From the NCBI RefSeq assembly GCF_016862215.1, contig NZ_BOMN01000092.1, forward strand, positions 81,362 through 145,361: a DNA stretch of 64,000 nt, read 5' to 3'. Below the pieces are notes generated by a model. It worked only from the letters and a program-made list of their open reading frames with translations. It was not told where the DNA came from and ran no database searches. Source of the stretch: Winogradskya humida. Its GTDB lineage: Bacteria; Actinomycetota; Actinomycetes; Mycobacteriales; Micromonosporaceae. Shown piece by piece: positions 24,499 through 32,310 of the stretch. Each line of letters opens with the position of its first letter. Position 1 is the stretch's first letter. The position numbers and the translations under genes are program-made.

Positions 24499-25001
24499 TA
24501 CCGGGAGCGACGCGGAAGCTTCCAGTCGGGGCGGGGGAAGTGGCAGGTGTAGCCGTCGGGGATGCGCTCCAGGTAGTCCTGGTGCTCCGGCTCGGCCTCC
24601 CAGAACGGGCCGGCCGCGGTCACCTCGGTGACGACCTTGCCCGGCCACAGGCCCGAGGCCTCGACGTCGGCGATCGTGTCCTCGGCGACCTGCTTCTGGT
24701 CGTCGGTCTCGTAGAAGATCGCCGAGCGGTAGCTGTCGCCGATGTCGTTGCCCTGACGGTTCAGGGTCGTCGGGTCGTGGATCTGGAAGAAGAATTCCAG
24801 GAGATCACGGTACGACGTGAGCGCCGGATCGAAGCTGATCTCGATGGCCTCCGCGTGACCCCGGTGGTTGCGGTACGTAGCGTTCGCCACCTCACCGCCG
24901 GTGTAGCCGACGCGGGTCGACACCACACCGGGACGCCGCCGGATCAGGTCCTGCATCCCCCAGAAACAACCGCCGGCCAGAATCGCCTTTTCCGTAGCCA
25001 T
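24498..25001 (-). CDS. msrA: Peptide methionine-S-sulfoxide reductase MsrA
   Basis: 167 residues. Reduces methionine-S-sulfoxide in oxidised proteins. The active-site GGCFWGMQ (catalytic Cys12), GYTGGEVANATY, GHAEAIEISFDP, FFQIHDPTTLNRQGNDIGDSYRSAIFY are all present. No C-terminal resolving Cys is visible, so recycling probably uses another thiol. ATG 25001 with GAGGTG upstream; the extension to 25037 adds 12 residues without a ribosome site. First gene of a three-gene unit. Confidence 0.96.
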   Translation of the reverse strand: MATEKAILAGGCFWGMQDLIRRRPGVVSTRVGYTGGEVANATYRNHRGHAEAIEISFDPALTSYRDLLEFFFQIHDPTTLNRQGNDIGDSYRSAIFYETDDQKQVAEDTIADVEASGLWPGKVVTEVTAAGPFWEAEPEHQDYLERIPDGYTCHFPRPDWKLPRRSR

Positions 25002-25089
25002 ACCGCCCACCTCACTTCGTCGTGTGCCTCCCAGCATTACCCACGCACCGCCGCCCGCCTACTGTCACCTCGGTCACCGCCCGCGGATG

Positions 25090-26202
25090 TCAGTACAACG
25101 CGTTCAGCGCCTCCCGGGTGAACGCCGTGACCTCATCCTCCCGGCCATCGAGGATCTTTCTCGCCCAGGCGGGGTCGGAGAGGAAGAGCCGGCCGACGGC
25201 GACCATGTCGAACTCGTCGGCCTCCAGCCGGTCGAGCAGCCCGTCGATGCCGGTCGCGCCGGTGTGGCCGCCGGCCAGGTTGCTGCGGAAGTCGTTGTCG
25301 AGGCCGACGGATCCGACGGTGATCGCCGGTTTGCCGGAGAGCTTTCTGGCCCAGCCGGCCAGGTTGAGGTCGGAGTCGTCGAACGCCGGCTCCCAGTAGC
25401 GGCGGGTGGAGGCGTGGAACGCGTCGGCACCCGCGTCGACGAGCTTGCCGAGGATGATGCCGAACTCCTCGGGGCCGTCGGCGATCCGGGCGGTGAAGTC
25501 GTGCTCCTTCCACTGCGACAGCCGTACCACGATCGGGAATCCCGGTGCCACCGCGGCACGGATCGCGGCGACGACCTCCGCGGCGAAACGGGAGCGGGAG
25601 CTGAGGTCGCCGCCGTACGCGTCGGTGCGGTGATTGGTTTCGGACCACAGGAACTGGTCGATGAGGTAGCCGTGGGCGGCGTGCACCTCGACACCGTCGA
25701 AACCGAGCCGCTCGGCGGTCGCCGCGGCGTCCCCGAACGCGCGGACGACGTCGTCGATGTCTGCCTGAGTCATCACGTGGCCTGCTCCGGGCGTACCCAT
25801 CGGAAGGCCGGAGGGACCGATCGCACCTGCCTCGGGGTGCGGGGGTGTGGCGCCACCGGTGTGCCGGAACATGCCGACGTGCATGAGCTGCGCGAAGATC
25901 AGGCCGTTCTCGGCGTGCACGGCCTCGACGACCCGCGACCAGCTCGCCGGCGCGGCGTCACCGTAGAGGCGTGACACCTGGTCGAACTGGCCGGCCGAGG
26001 GATGGTCGATGTACGTGCCCTCGGTGATGACCAGGCCCGCTCCCCCTGCGGCGCGGCGGGCGAAGTACGCGGCGGTGGCCTCGCTCGGCACCCCGTCCGG
26101 CGAGTGGAAGCGCGTCATCGGCGCCATGGCGATCCGGTTCGGGACGGTGATCCCGCCCAGGGTGAGCGGACGGGACAGCAGACGGGCAGCACGGGTTGTC
26201 AC
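25090..26202 (-). CDS. Old-yellow-enzyme family NADH:flavin oxidoreductase
   Basis: 370 residues, a TIM barrel with FMN. Landmarks: NRIAMAPMTRFHSPDG (21-36), QLMHVGMF, GFDGVEVHAAHGYLIDQFLW with the substrate-binding His pair (about 180), SRFAAEVVAAIRAAV and VGRLFLSDPAWARK. Reduces activated alkenes, nitro compounds or quinones with NAD(P)H. GTG 26202 is the first start; the ribosome site is weak. No obvious operon partner. Confidence 0.92.
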   Translation of the reverse strand: MTTRAARLLSRPLTLGGITVPNRIAMAPMTRFHSPDGVPSEATAAYFARRAAGGAGLVITEGTYIDHPSAGQFDQVSRLYGDAAPASWSRVVEAVHAENGLIFAQLMHVGMFRHTGGATPPHPEAGAIGPSGLPMGTPGAGHVMTQADIDDVVRAFGDAAATAERLGFDGVEVHAAHGYLIDQFLWSETNHRTDAYGGDLSSRSRFAAEVVAAIRAAVAPGFPIVVRLSQWKEHDFTARIADGPEEFGIILGKLVDAGADAFHASTRRYWEPAFDDSDLNLAGWARKLSGKPAITVGSVGLDNDFRSNLAGGHTGATGIDGLLDRLEADEFDMVAVGRLFLSDPAWARKILDGREDEVTAFTREALNALY

Positions 26203-26281
26203 AGCAATCGATCCCTTTCAGTGGTCTGCCGCCACCGTAGGATCTGACGTGCACGTGAGATTCAAGCTTGTGTGACCGCAC

Positions 26282-26824
26282 TCACCGCTGGGTCACCAGC
26301 TGATCGACGATGTAGACCGCCGCGTTGGCCGTGCCGAGCTGCTGGCAGACCACCTTCGTGTCGTTGACGCGCAGGCTGCCGGGCTCGCCGCCGCCGATGA
26401 CCCGGGTGCCGCCCATCGTGGTGTGCGTGCCGGGAAGCCGGGCCGGATCCAGGCGTTCCCCGACGGCGGCCTGCTTCAGGATCTGCGCCAGCTCCTTCGG
26501 GTTGTCCCACAGCGCGGGGATGTTCCGGAACGGGAAGTACGCGAGGAAGCGGTCCGAGGTCGCGAAGAGGGTCAGCGCGGGCGCGTCGTCGAGGGTTCGC
26601 AGGCCTGCCCGGTCCAGCCCGGCCAGCATCCCGGACAACCCGGGGTTGGCCGCGATCGCGGCGGTCGCCGGCTTTCCCGCCATCGCGGCCAGGTTCTGCG
26701 GGGCGCACGCGTCGGCGGGCGCCGTGCCGGAGGGTAGCGGCTGGCCGGTGATGACCTGGCTCTGCACGTAGCCGCATCCGGACAGGGCGACGGTCAGAAC
26801 CACTGCGATCGGGACACGTTTCAT
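26282..26824 (-). CDS. Secreted lipoprotein with FAS1 (fasciclin-like) domain
   Basis: 180 residues. Lipobox LSGC (Cys17) after a short hydrophobic signal; residues about 45-180 read as a FAS1 fold: NPGLSGMLAGLDRAGLRTLDDAPALTLFATSDRFLAYFP, then TTMGGTRVIGG and AAVYIVDQLVTQ at the end. Likely membrane-anchored on the outside; FAS1 domains mediate adhesion. The domain is divergent (FATSDRFL replaces the usual FAPTNEAF), so the call is moderate. Confidence 0.75.
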   Translation of the reverse strand: MKRVPIAVVLTVALSGCGYVQSQVITGQPLPSGTAPADACAPQNLAAMAGKPATAAIAANPGLSGMLAGLDRAGLRTLDDAPALTLFATSDRFLAYFPFRNIPALWDNPKELAQILKQAAVGERLDPARLPGTHTTMGGTRVIGGGEPGSLRVNDTKVVCQQLGTANAAVYIVDQLVTQR

Positions 26825-27148
26825 TGTTCCATCATCGCCTATCGACAGAACCTGCCTGTAAGAACCGATAATTTTATGTGCGTCTATGTAAATTGATTCT
26901 TTTTATTCCTCCGTACGGGGCAAAATTGATCTTTTCTATTTGGCATACTCGGCTCGCCGGAGCCTTTATCACCATAGTTGACCAGGCCCGGCGACACGGG
27001 GGCGGCGCGCGAGACGAGCGCCGCCGGACAGGATGGCAGCACACGGCGCCCCGGGGAGGCGCCGCGATGGCGTACGCGCATGTGGCCCCCGCGCGGCATT
27101 CTGCGTACGCCGCGGAGAATGCTTTTGTGAATGGGGAGGAAAGCAATC
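26825..27148. other. AT-rich intergenic region between the FAS1 lipoprotein and nuclease genes
   Basis: 324 bases without a supported gene. Bases about 26865-26945 are strongly AT-rich for this genome (runs such as ATAATTTTATG, GATTCTTTTTATT and AAAATTGATCTTTTC). The region holds the 5' side of the divergent lipoprotein gene and the ribosome site GGGGAGGA (27133-27140) of the nuclease pseudogene. Confidence 0.5.
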
Positions 27149-28005
27149 ATGCACCGACGAGCGTCAATGCTCGTGTGGGCGGCCGTGTCCGGGCTCGTGC
27201 TCGCACTGACCGCCACCACGGGGGCGCAGGCTGCTCCCGAGAAGAAGACCTACAAGATCATCCCTTATGTCATCTCCGACCCCGCCCTGGTGAAGAACCC
27301 GCAGCGGGTCATCACGGAATTCGCGAAGCACCAGAACCTCGACGCGCTGGGCGTCGCACCCGCCACCGCGGACGGGCCGTCGAAGCTCACCGGCCGCGCG
27401 GCCGTCCTGGCCGACCCGGTCAGCTTCGCAGGCGTCCTCGCCGTCGGCGAGCTCCGGTGAGCAGCTCGGCACCGGCGTCTTCCACGTCGAGTACGACTTC
27501 GACCTGCCCTGGTTCATCGAGTTCCTCGACACCGAGAGCCCCGAGGATGGCATGCGGTTCGACACCGCGTGGTACCTCAACGTCGCCGCCGCCGACAAGC
27601 TCGGTTCGGTCTTCGACCGGGCGGTGCCGGGGCTGTCCATCAACGAGACCGACCCGGCCGTCGAAGGCGCGGCTCGGCACATCGAGGACGCCCGGACCAA
27701 CCCCGCCGCGACCGGAGACGGGCGGCCCGTTCGACTGCGACGAGTACGCGATGGCCTCCACCTACGAGGGTTCGGCACGCTGGGAGTTCGAAGGGCCCCA
27801 GTACCAGCTCGACTACTCCGTACGCTGGGTGAACCGCAACCAGAACCAGGAGGCCGGCCGCCGGATCGGCCGCTGGTACGAGGTCGACCGCATCCTCGAC
27901 ACCGAGAAGTTCTTCGTCACCACCACCGACACCGGCCCGGTGCCGATCCCTGACCCCAACCCCGAGGACCCGGACCCGGACGACCCGGGCCCGATCGAAC
28001 CCTGA
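27149..28005 (+). pseudogene. Broken secreted NucA/NucB-type deoxyribonuclease
   Basis: ATG 27149 with GGGGAGGA upstream opens a Sec signal (VWAAVSGLVLALTATTGAQAA) and a mature part that stops at 27460. The protein continues in a second frame from about 27456 (GEQLGTGVFHVEYDF...DTAWYLNVAAADKLGSV...ETDPAVEGAARHIEDAR) and in a third from about 27727 (PFDCDEYAMASTYEGS...DYSVRWVNRNQNQEAGRRIGRWYEVDRILDTEKFFV) to 28005. CDEYxxAST.EG followed by NRxQNxEAGRxxxxxY is the NucA/NucB nuclease pattern. Two +1 frame changes therefore break an otherwise well-preserved gene. Confidence 0.7.
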
Positions 28006-28052
28006 GGTACGGCCCGGGCCCGCACTCGGTCCCGGGCCATGCCCCGGCTCTC

Positions 28053-28484
28053 CTACCGCCAGAACTGGACGAGGATCGACGCCCAGGGCAGTTCCTCCGG
28101 CCCGGGTGCCGGTTCGTCGCGCCACGCGAGCCGCATGTGCCACGGTCCCGCCGACGGCAGTCGGTAGGCGTCCGGGGTGGCACCCGCGGTGATCTGGTCG
28201 AGCGCGAGCGCCCCCGACGGCCAGTCCATCACGATGACGTCGCTGCGCTGCCAGGCGCCGGCGGCGAAGTCAGCCGTCCCGTCCCAGGTCTCGAAGTGTA
28301 TTTCCGCCTGGACGATCGTCTCCTCGCTATCCAGGTAGACGTTTCCGGCACAGGTGCTGAACCAACTGTCCACCTCGTGCGGGGAGACCGGCTTGTCCGG
28401 TCCGTCATACCCTTCGTCGGAGATGCCGACCAGGTTGTAGTCGACGATTGCCGGAACGGTCTTCTCCTCGATCTTCTGTGCCAT
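28053..28484 (-). CDS. Conserved hypothetical protein
   Basis: 143 residues, acidic, no signal peptide or membrane segment (MAQKIEEKTVPAIVDYNLVGISDEGYDG...). Beta-rich and tryptophan-containing C-terminus (GPWHMRLAWRDEP...WASILVQFW). I recognise no family; proteins of this kind are often found beside polymorphic-toxin or competence-type nuclease genes, and it lies convergent to the broken nuclease, but a functional link is only a guess. Confidence 0.7.
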   Translation of the reverse strand: MAQKIEEKTVPAIVDYNLVGISDEGYDGPDKPVSPHEVDSWFSTCAGNVYLDSEETIVQAEIHFETWDGTADFAAGAWQRSDVIVMDWPSGALALDQITAGATPDAYRLPSAGPWHMRLAWRDEPAPGPEELPWASILVQFWR

Positions 28485-28865
28485 CGCTACTTTCTACCAA
28501 AGGTCCGCAGTGATCAGTGCCGATGATCTTCGGGCGCGGGGTGCGGGACGCGGGACGCCGGATGCCGGCGGAAACGGGTGGAACGGGTCGTTGATCCGAC
28601 ATCGCACGGCAAACGGCAGATCATGGCGCAGCAGGCTCCACATTGAATGGCGTTTGCCCCCGTTTGCGGGCGCCCGCCTGACCGTTCGGCCGATATCGGC
28701 CGGCGATTCAGCAGGCCATTTCCACCACAGTGGTCGATCGCCCCGGCGTTGATTACGGCTTTGTTTCGGGATACGTTCACCGCACTGCCATATCGGACAG
28801 TAGGCGCGCCGAACAGTTGGATCTACAACGCTGTGATTCGCCGCCGCCGGGCGAAGGGATACTCC
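28485..28865. other. Promoter region of the copper oxidase gene
   Basis: 381 bases with no supported gene. Frames that run into the oxidase from 28647 would place extra residues before its signal peptide and lack a ribosome site. A short AT-richer stretch lies near 28740-28800. No clear -35/-10 pair or palindrome was found. Confidence 0.45.
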
Positions 28866-30941
28866 ATGCCCACATTCCGAAGAACTATCGCCGCCGGTCT
28901 ACTGTACGCATCGATACCACTAGGATTTTCCCTGCAAGCGGAGCGCGACGTGCCCGCCGCCGCCCATGATCACGCTGTCCATGATCACACCGCACATGCT
29001 CACGCCGAGGATGACGCGCACGAGCATATGCTGCAGGACCTGGCGGGGACGCCGATGCGGATCATCGAGGAGCAGTCGGCGGGCAACGCTGCGCGGATCC
29101 AGCAGAAGACCGGAAAGCGCCCCGGCACAGCATCCAAGGCAGCCGTGGCCGCCGACCCGGGGCAGGCGGGATCATGGGGCGCGGTCGTCAATACGCCGGT
29201 CGTCCCCGTTTTCCAGGCGGTGCTGCCGAACGGCAGGATATTGATCTGGGATTCCGTCGGTGACAATGCGGCCGAGTCGTACCCGGATCACAGTTTCACG
29301 CGTGCCGCGGTCTGGAATCCCGCCACTAACACGCAGAAACGGGTCGATCTACAAGGGTCCAACATCTTCTGCGCGGGGTTCGCCCACCTCACGAACGGCA
29401 ACATCCTCGTGGCCGGCGGCAATGCCAGCGCGCAACTCGACGGCACGGTGCAGACTCACGTCTTCGATTGGCAGAAGGAGACGTGGAGCCGCGGTAAGGA
29501 CATGGCAGCGCCGCGCTGGTATCCGTCGGTCGCGGAGACGGCGAACGGCGAGGAGGTCATCATCGGCGGCGGGCCCGCGACCGCCGAGGTCTACCAGGCG
29601 AACGGTGCCGTTCGCGCACTGCCGGGCTTCACGAAGTTCAGCGCACGGATCTATCCGTTCCTGGGTTCGCGCCCGGACACCCAGCTGGGGCTGTTCGGGC
29701 CGTACGACACCGCGTACACCATCAACACGGCCGGAAACGGTGTGATCACGGCGACCACCACGCGTGATTCTGTGGACCGGACCTACGGGAGCTTCTCCAC
29801 GTACGACATCGGTAAGTCCCTGGTTGTCGGGGGTGGCAACGCGCCCGCCCCGTCCGCCGTCGTCCTGAACAGCAATGCCGGGCTGGCCCCTGCCGTCACC
29901 GCTACCGGCTCGATGTCGGTCGGGCGGCGCCAGCTCAACGCGACCCTGCTGGCCGACGGTTCGGTGGTGGCGACCGGCGGCATGACCAGCGTGGCGAAGT
30001 CGGACCTCGTCGACCTGGACCATGCCGCGACGACGGCGGAGCGCTGGGATCCCGCGACGGGTCAGTGGACGGTGCTGGCGAGTGCGAGCCGCATCCGGCA
30101 ATACCATTCGACGGCGTCGTTGCTGCCGGACGGCCGGATCATGACCGGGGGCGGCGGCATCTGCGGGGTCTGCATGGATGTCGGGTATCTCGAGAAGAAC
30201 GTCGAATACTTCACGCCGCCCTATCTGTACGAGAAGGACGGCAGCGGCCGGCTCGCCGCCCGGCCGGTCATCACCACCGCACCGGCCACCGTCGGCATCG
30301 GCGCCACGTTCGCCGTCTCCTCCCCGCACGCGGCGGGGATCGCCAAGGTCGCCCTGGTCGGACTGAGCGACGTCACCCACGGCGTGGACCAGGGCCAGCG
30401 GTACGTCCCGTTGACGTTCACGGCTTCCGGCACCACGCTCACGGTCACCGGCCCGCCGAACGGTGGCGTGTCACCCCCGGGCTATTACCTGCTCTTCCTC
30501 GTCGACACCGCCGGTGTCCCGTCCGTCGCGAAGATCGTCCAGGTCGCCAAGGGCCCGAGCCCGGTGATGAGCCCGGTCAAGAACAGCACCGGCCAGTGCG
30601 TCGACCTGCCGAACTCCGCCACGGCGATCCGCACCTATCTGCAGGCGTACGCCTGCAACAACACCAAGGCGCAGGCGCTGACCAGGTTGCCCGATGACAG
30701 AACGGTGCGGGTCCTCGGTAACTGCCTGGACGTCCCCTACAGCACCTTCGTCACCGGGCAGAAGATCTGGACGTATGCCTGCAACAAGCTCGGCGCGCAG
30801 ACGTGGCAGTTCGGCACGGACGCCACCATCCGCCCGGCCAGCAAGCCCACGCTGTGCCTGGCCGCCGCCTCGACCGCCAGCAAAGCGGCGATCCTCCTCA
30901 CGACCTGCAACGGCAACGCGCTGCAAAAATGGCAGTGGTGA
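28866..30941 (+). CDS. Secreted galactose-oxidase/GlxA-like copper radical oxidase with ricin-type lectin domain
   Basis: 691 residues. Signal peptide, then a histidine-rich stretch (8 His in residues 34-54), then a kelch-type beta-propeller. Likely copper-site residues are the Cys in NIFCAGF (about 169) that would form the Tyr-Cys cofactor, the Tyr in RWYPS (about 218) and Tyr-His in RQYHSTASLLPDGRIMTGGGG (about 413). An Ig-like DUF1929 domain (about 460-560) follows, and a C-terminal ricin-B/CBM13 lectin (TGQCVDLPNS...QKWQW). It should oxidise a primary alcohol or aldehyde on a sugar or glycan and release peroxide. ATG 28866 follows GAAGGGA. Confidence 0.88.
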   Translation: MPTFRRTIAAGLLYASIPLGFSLQAERDVPAAAHDHAVHDHTAHAHAEDDAHEHMLQDLAGTPMRIIEEQSAGNAARIQQKTGKRPGTASKAAVAADPGQAGSWGAVVNTPVVPVFQAVLPNGRILIWDSVGDNAAESYPDHSFTRAAVWNPATNTQKRVDLQGSNIFCAGFAHLTNGNILVAGGNASAQLDGTVQTHVFDWQKETWSRGKDMAAPRWYPSVAETANGEEVIIGGGPATAEVYQANGAVRALPGFTKFSARIYPFLGSRPDTQLGLFGPYDTAYTINTAGNGVITATTTRDSVDRTYGSFSTYDIGKSLVVGGGNAPAPSAVVLNSNAGLAPAVTATGSMSVGRRQLNATLLADGSVVATGGMTSVAKSDLVDLDHAATTAERWDPATGQWTVLASASRIRQYHSTASLLPDGRIMTGGGGICGVCMDVGYLEKNVEYFTPPYLYEKDGSGRLAARPVITTAPATVGIGATFAVSSPHAAGIAKVALVGLSDVTHGVDQGQRYVPLTFTASGTTLTVTGPPNGGVSPPGYYLLFLVDTAGVPSVAKIVQVAKGPSPVMSPVKNSTGQCVDLPNSATAIRTYLQAYACNNTKAQALTRLPDDRTVRVLGNCLDVPYSTFVTGQKIWTYACNKLGAQTWQFGTDATIRPASKPTLCLAAASTASKAAILLTTCNGNALQKWQW

Positions 30942-30952
30942 GGCGAGCCCGA

Positions 30953-30990
30953 TGAACGGAAACCAGTGAACGGAAACCAGTGAACGGAAA
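30953..30990 (+). repeat. Short tandem repeat, 14-bp unit
   Basis: TGAACGGAAACCAG occurs twice in tandem (30953-30966, 30967-30980) followed by a partial third copy, just after the oxidase stop and before its terminator. Confidence 0.7.
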
Positions 30991-31020
30991 GTGGCCGGTC
31001 TTCCGAGGAAGACCGGCCAC
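30991..31020 (+). terminator. Terminator of the copper oxidase gene
   Basis: Perfect 14-bp inverted repeat GTGGCCGGTCTTCC / GGAAGACCGGCCAC around a 2-base centre, about 50 bases past the stop. It may serve both strands, as the next gene converges. Confidence 0.8.
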
Positions 31021-31081
31021 GATCAGGGAATGTCCCGCGGTGCCGGCGGACCGGCGCTGCGGGGTTCAGTTATTCCAGGCG

Positions 31082-31549
31082 TCAGAATACGGTGACGCCG
31101 ACGCCGGTCAGCGTGACGATGTTGCCGGCGTTGGCAACCTGGGAGCATGCCTGCTGCTGGGACTGGATGAAGCCGTCCGACGCGTCCTGGATGCAGGAGT
31201 TGTACGCACTGACGGTGCCGCCGGTGATGTCGACGTTCGCCTTGGTCTTGCTGAACAGCAGCGCGGACGGAAAGCTGTTCTTCTGGACGAACACCGAGAC
31301 GTTCTCCAGGCTGAGCAGGTTGGCCGCGGTCGACACCTGGTCACAGGACTGCTGCTGGAGCTGGATGACGCCGTCGCGGGCGTCCTGGATGCACTCGTTC
31401 AGTGCGATGGCCTCGCCACCGGAGACCTTGACGATGACGTTGCTCGCCGAGAACAGCGGCGCCGCGATCGCAGGCGCGGCCAGCGTCAGGGAGGCACCTG
31501 CGGCAGCAGCGAACATGGCAGCACTACCGAGGATCTTCTTGGTGTTCAC
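31082..31549 (-). CDS. Secreted two-repeat protein with matched cysteine pairs
   Basis: 155 residues. Signal peptide (AAMFAAAAGASLTLAAPAIAA), then two related repeats of about 50 residues (37-86 and 103-153) sharing the plan V-x-GG-x-A-x(5)-CIQDAxDGxIQxQQQxCxQVxxAxNxxxLxxVxV. Each carries two cysteines 16 apart (C53/C69, C119/C135), probably disulphide pairs. Glutamine-rich, strongly periodic and small, it recalls surface structural proteins, but matches no family I know. Ends directly at the 3' side of the oxidase terminator. Confidence 0.8.
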   Translation of the reverse strand: MNTKKILGSAAMFAAAAGASLTLAAPAIAAPLFSASNVIVKVSGGEAIALNECIQDARDGVIQLQQQSCDQVSTAANLLSLENVSVFVQKNSFPSALLFSKTKANVDITGGTVSAYNSCIQDASDGFIQSQQQACSQVANAGNIVTLTGVGVTVF

Positions 31550-31704
31550 TTCGTATGCCTTCCAGCAATTTCATACTTAATATTCGGGACAAGGCGCCCT
31601 GCACCAGATAACTTGCTCCACTGCCCGACGGATGCGAGTTCGACGCCCGTATCAGTCGAATGAGTAGATGGCTGCATGACGCACCGATCGACGACGTTAA
31701 GAAC

Positions 31705-32310
31705 TCATTGCTGCGCTGCTTCTGCGGGAGATCGCAGGGCCGGGCCGATGACCGCGTACGTGACCAGCCCCGCGAGGGTGAGCACCACCGCCGTCACCGC
31801 GGCGGCCCTGTCCGACGGGGGTTGTGCCTGCCAGGTCAGGATCCGCCCGAGGAGCGGCTCCGAGCGGGGGAACAGGACCGCGCCCAGGGTCCAGGCCAGC
31901 GGCAGGAACCAGGACCGGGCGGTTCCGATCGTCACGGCTCCGAGCGCGGTCAGGCCGAGCAGCCCGGCGGCGTCACGCACCACCAGCCAGCCGGGGCCGA
32001 AGCGGGCCCCGGTCGCCAGGGTGACGGCCAGCGGCACGACGACGACCACGAACGCCGCCAGCAGGTGCACGGCCCGGCGTGGCAGCCAGGGCAGCGCGGC
32101 CGTGGTCTCGAACGCGTCGTCGGGGCCGCTGAGGGTGACGGTCAGGACGGCGACCAGCAGCAGGATCGTCAGGACGACCATCTGCACGTCCACGGTGCGG
32201 GCGTTGGAGAACACCGACCACAGCGTCCACATCAGCGCCGTGCCGCCGGCGGCCAGGACCAGCGCCGAAGGGGCACGCCGGGACCGCAGGTAGAGCGCGA
32301 CCCATCTCAC
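31705..32310 (-). CDS. Membrane protein, third component of an ABC exporter operon
   Basis: 201 residues with about five transmembrane helices (ALVLAAGGTALMWTLWSVF, VVLTILLLVAVLTVTL, LLAAFVVVVVPLAVTLA, GLLGLTALGAVTIGT, AVVLTLAGLVTYAVIG). The ATG overlaps the stop of the permease gene (ATGA), so it is translated with the exporter. Probably an accessory permease subunit; no enzymatic motif. Confidence 0.8.
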   Translation of the reverse strand: MRWVALYLRSRRAPSALVLAAGGTALMWTLWSVFSNARTVDVQMVVLTILLLVAVLTVTLSGPDDAFETTAALPWLPRRAVHLLAAFVVVVVPLAVTLATGARFGPGWLVVRDAAGLLGLTALGAVTIGTARSWFLPLAWTLGAVLFPRSEPLLGRILTWQAQPPSDRAAAVTAVVLTLAGLVTYAVIGPALRSPAEAAQQ

